The position numbers were made by a program, and so were the translations under genes. From assembly GCA_019232725.1 (NCBI GenBank), contig JAFANK010000136.1:1-7496 (forward strand): a stretch of 7,496 nt of DNA. The letters are read 5' to 3'. A model generated the notes under the pieces. It searched no databases. It was given only the letters and a program-made list of their open reading frames with translations, and was not told the DNA's origin. Shown piece by piece: positions 5,831-7,496 of this stretch; position 1 is the stretch's first letter; every line of letters starts with the position of its first letter. The stretch is from Vulcanimicrobiota bacterium. GTDB lineage: Bacteria > Vulcanimicrobiota > Vulcanimicrobiia > Eremiobacterales > Eremiobacteraceae.

Positions 5831-6935
5831 TTAGGCCGCGGGCGTGCGACGCCGCTGCTGCAGATACGCCCACATGAATTGGTCGAGGTCGCCATCGAGC
5901 ACGCCCTGTGCGTCGGAGATTTTGACTTCCGTCCGGTGGTCGTTGACCATCGTGTAGGGCTGCAGAGTGTACGAGCGGATCTGGCTTCCCCATTCGATCT
6001 TGCTCTTCGCGCCGCCGAGCGCCGCCAGCTTGGCCTCGCGCTCTTCGCGGTCGCGCTGCAGCAGCTTGGCGGCCAACATCTTCATGGCCCGATTGCGGTT
6101 CGCGAGTTGCGAGCGCTCGTTCTGACACGCGACGATGATACCCGTCGGCTTGTGCGTGATGCGGATCGCGCTCTCGGTCTTGTTGACGTACTGGCCACCG
6201 GCGCCGCCGCTCTTGTAGGTTTCGATCTCGATTTCGTCCGGCTTTATCTCTATGTCCTGGCCTTCTTCGACGTCGGGCACCACATCTACCGAGGCGAACG
6301 ATGTATGCCGTCGTTTGGCCGCGTCGAACGGCGAGATGCGTACGAGCCGGTGCACGCCGCGCTCGCTTTCTAAGTAGCCATAGGCGTTTGTACCGGTGAC
6401 CAAAAGCGTCGCGCTCTTGAGACCCGCCTCGTCGCCCTCGAGCGAATCGAGTAGCTGGGTGCGATATCCGTGGCGTTCGGCCCAACGTATGTACATACGC
6501 AGGAGCATGGCCGTCCAATCGCATGCTTCGGTGCCGCCCGCACCGGCATGGATGATGACAAGCGCATCGTGGCGGTCGAACTCGCCATCGAGCACTGCGC
6601 TCATCTCCGCTGCGTCCAGGTCGACCGCCAGACGATCGATTTCAGCGCGCACCTCGGCCTCAAGGGCGTCATCCGATTCGCCCAGCTCGAGGAACTCCCG
6701 CAGCTCGCGCGCTTTCTCCGTCAACCGCTTAACGGATTCGACCTCAGTGCGGAGGGCAGCGATCTCTTTCATGCGTGCCTGAGCGGACTGCGCATCGTTC
6801 CAAAACGTTGGCTCGTGGGTCTGGCGTTCGAGGTCTGCTATCGTGGCAAGACGTGCGTCGTAGTCAAAGCCGCACCCGCAAGGTCTGCAGCCGGTCTTCG
6901 ATCTTGCCAAGGTCGGTGCGAAGTTGTTCGTCCAT
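5831..6935 (-). CDS. prfB: Peptide chain release factor 2, expressed by +1 programmed frameshift
   Basis: RF2 recognises UAA and UGA stop codons and triggers peptide release on the ribosome. The gene is read in two frames. ATG 6935 opens a 23-codon leader (starts MDEQLRTDLGKIEDR, ends LRVRL) that stops at TGA 6866-6864; a +1 shift at CTT-TGA-C enters the main frame at GAC 6865 and gives DYDARL and 344 residues up to TAA 5833-5831. The joined protein is about 367 residues, close to the 365 of E. coli RF2. Hallmarks are FWND at about 44-47, the stop-codon-reading tripeptide SPF at 201-203 (RF2 type) and the catalytic GGQ at 246-248 in GGAGGQYVNKTESAIRITH. Since RF2 itself ends the leader at UGA, low RF2 favours the shift, giving autoregulation. 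The main frame is open upstream to 7003, but its first 46 residues are unlike any RF2. The start has only a weak SD (AGAGACG). Confidence 0.95.
6863..6877 (-). promoter_or_regulatory. prfB: RF2 programmed +1 frameshift site
   Basis: On the minus strand the site reads GGGTG CGG CTT TGA C. CTT (6869-6867) is the slippery codon, where tRNA-Leu can re-pair with TTT, TGA (6866-6864) is the in-frame stop, and C gives the poor UGA-C termination context. The SD-like GGGTG (6877-6873) ends 3 nt before CTT, the same spacing as the AGGGGG stimulator in E. coli, although its pairing to the 16S rRNA tail is weaker. Translation resumes at GAC 6865-6863, followed by TAC GAC as in E. coli. Confidence 0.93.
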
Positions 6936-7080
6936 CGTCGTCTCTGAAATTTGGCGAATCTAACGCCACGCCCTTCGGAGAAAGGGTTCGGAGCTGGGGG
7001 CACCGCAGGCTAGCGTCGAGCTTTGCTGACGATCTTGAAGCAACAGCTCAACGCGTCATTTTCAAGCAACGAGGTATCTG
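6936..7080. other. Divergent intergenic region between prfB and the cyclase gene
   Basis: This 145-nt gap must hold the promoters of both divergent genes. I see no strong -35/-10 pair on either strand; TAGATT near 6963-6958 (minus) could be a -10 for prfB. There is a 7-bp direct repeat TTCGGAG (6974-6980 and 6987-6993, 13-nt period) overlapping a small hairpin CCCTT/AAGGG (6971-6986), a 5-bp inverted repeat TGGCG/CGCCA around that candidate -10 (6952-6968), and an inverted repeat CTTGAA/TTCAAG (7034-7039, 7061-7066) nearer the cyclase gene. None matches an operator I can name. Confidence 0.35.
7071..7075 (+). promoter_or_regulatory. Shine-Dalgarno of the cyclase gene
   Basis: GAGGT on the plus strand lies 5 nt before ATG 7081. 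This supports 7081 as the start. Confidence 0.7.
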
Positions 7081-7496
7081 ATGCGAAATACGATTATAGC
7101 ATTGGTTTTAGTGCTGTGCGGCGTCTTCGGGGGCGCCATATTGCCTCTCGGCCGCGCGACGGCAGACGCACCATCGGATCTCCTAAGCGCGTACAACGTC
7201 ATCGCGCAGCATCAATTCATCGATCTCACCCACGCGTTTGCGCCGGGCATTCCACATTGGCCCGGCTTCCCCGACGAGAGCGTGCGCACGCCGTTCACGT
7301 ACAAGAAGGATGGCTTTGTCTCTCAACTATTTTGTCACGTCGGTCAGTGGGGAACGCATGTCGATGCACCCGCGCATTTCGCCCCTGGTGGCAAGACCGT
7401 CGACCAAATCGATCCAAAACAGATGCTGTTGCCGCTCGTCGTGATCGACGTCCATCAGAAAGTCGCGCATAACCCCGACTACGTGCTTTCCATGGA
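7081..7496 (+). CDS. Secreted cyclase-family (PF04199, kynurenine formamidase-like) hydrolase, 3' end cut by window
   Basis: The first 138 residues of the protein are present and the gene runs off the window. An N-terminal signal peptide is clear: MRNTIIALVLVLCGVFGGAI, with a likely cleavage after RATA (residue 28), so the enzyme acts outside the cytoplasm. The mature part begins with the cyclase-family opening FIDLTHAFAPGIPHWPGFP at 46-64. It then carries the metal-binding signature CHVGQWGTHVDAPAHF at 85-100 (H93, D95 and H99 as metal ligands), and GGKTVDQI and LPLVVIDV after it. Family members are Mn/Zn-dependent hydrolases that act on cyclic or N-formyl amides, such as kynurenine formamidase and isatin hydrolase. 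The exact substrate is open, and the export signal is less usual than in the tryptophan-degrading enzymes. The start is supported by GAGGT 5 nt upstream. It is transcribed divergently from prfB. Confidence 0.88.
   Translation, partial: MRNTIIALVLVLCGVFGGAILPLGRATADAPSDLLSAYNVIAQHQFIDLTHAFAPGIPHWPGFPDESVRTPFTYKKDGFVSQLFCHVGQWGTHVDAPAHFAPGGKTVDQIDPKQMLLPLVVIDVHQKVAHNPDYVLSM

Noticed and set aside
6971..6986. Hairpin CCCTT/AAGGG as a terminator
   Set aside because: The stem is five base pairs and no T tract follows on either strand; it lies in a divergent promoter region where no terminator is expected.
6866..7003. Upstream part of the main prfB frame as the true N terminus
   Set aside because: It lacks RF2 similarity, whereas the other frame supplies a proper RF2 leader and the CTT TGA C shift site.

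Overview
The window reads as a piece of high-GC bacterial chromosome that is almost fully coding, with tightly packed genes and short intergenic gaps. Nothing is visibly mobile or foreign: there are no transposases, att-like repeats, CRISPR arrays or RNA genes. The mix (family 4 uracil-DNA glycosylase, Uma2/DUF820 protein, stand-alone DUF1858 protein, tandem SRPBCC protein, secreted cyclase) would suit a poorly cultivated soil-type phylum such as Eremiobacterota/Vulcanimicrobiota or a neighbour, but that is a guess; the sequence alone does not fix the taxon.

Layout. (1) Positions 1-2651, minus strand: a promoter and SD precede a Uma2-family protein (2050-2601), then a membrane-anchored GT2 glycosyltransferase (1107-2009), a family 4 Fe-S uracil-DNA glycosylase (400-1110) and the 5' part of rlmN (403 down to the window edge). 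The last three are joined by two ATGA stop/start overlaps, so they look translationally coupled. rlmN carries an in-frame TAG exactly where the family has a serine, just before the radical-SAM core. (2) 2674-2990, minus strand: a small DUF1858 redox-disulfide protein followed by two tandem intrinsic terminators that insulate it from the Uma2 operon. (3) 3170-4291, plus strand: a two-domain SRPBCC protein. (4) 4314-6935, minus strand: prfB (release factor 2) with a classical +1 programmed frameshift at CTT TGA C, then a lipoprotein gene starting 1 nt after the prfB stop, then a PEP mutase/isocitrate lyase superfamily enzyme. (5) 7081 to the end, plus strand: a secreted cyclase-family metal hydrolase cut off by the window edge, divergent from prfB.

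How the genes fit together: prfB and rlmN both act in translation but sit in different operons. No pathway clearly links the remaining neighbours, and the operons look like ordinary mixed housekeeping clusters. I do not see a convincing new multi-gene system. The points most worth a second look are the rlmN nonsense codon, the joined prfB reading frame and the unknown lipoprotein locked to prfB.
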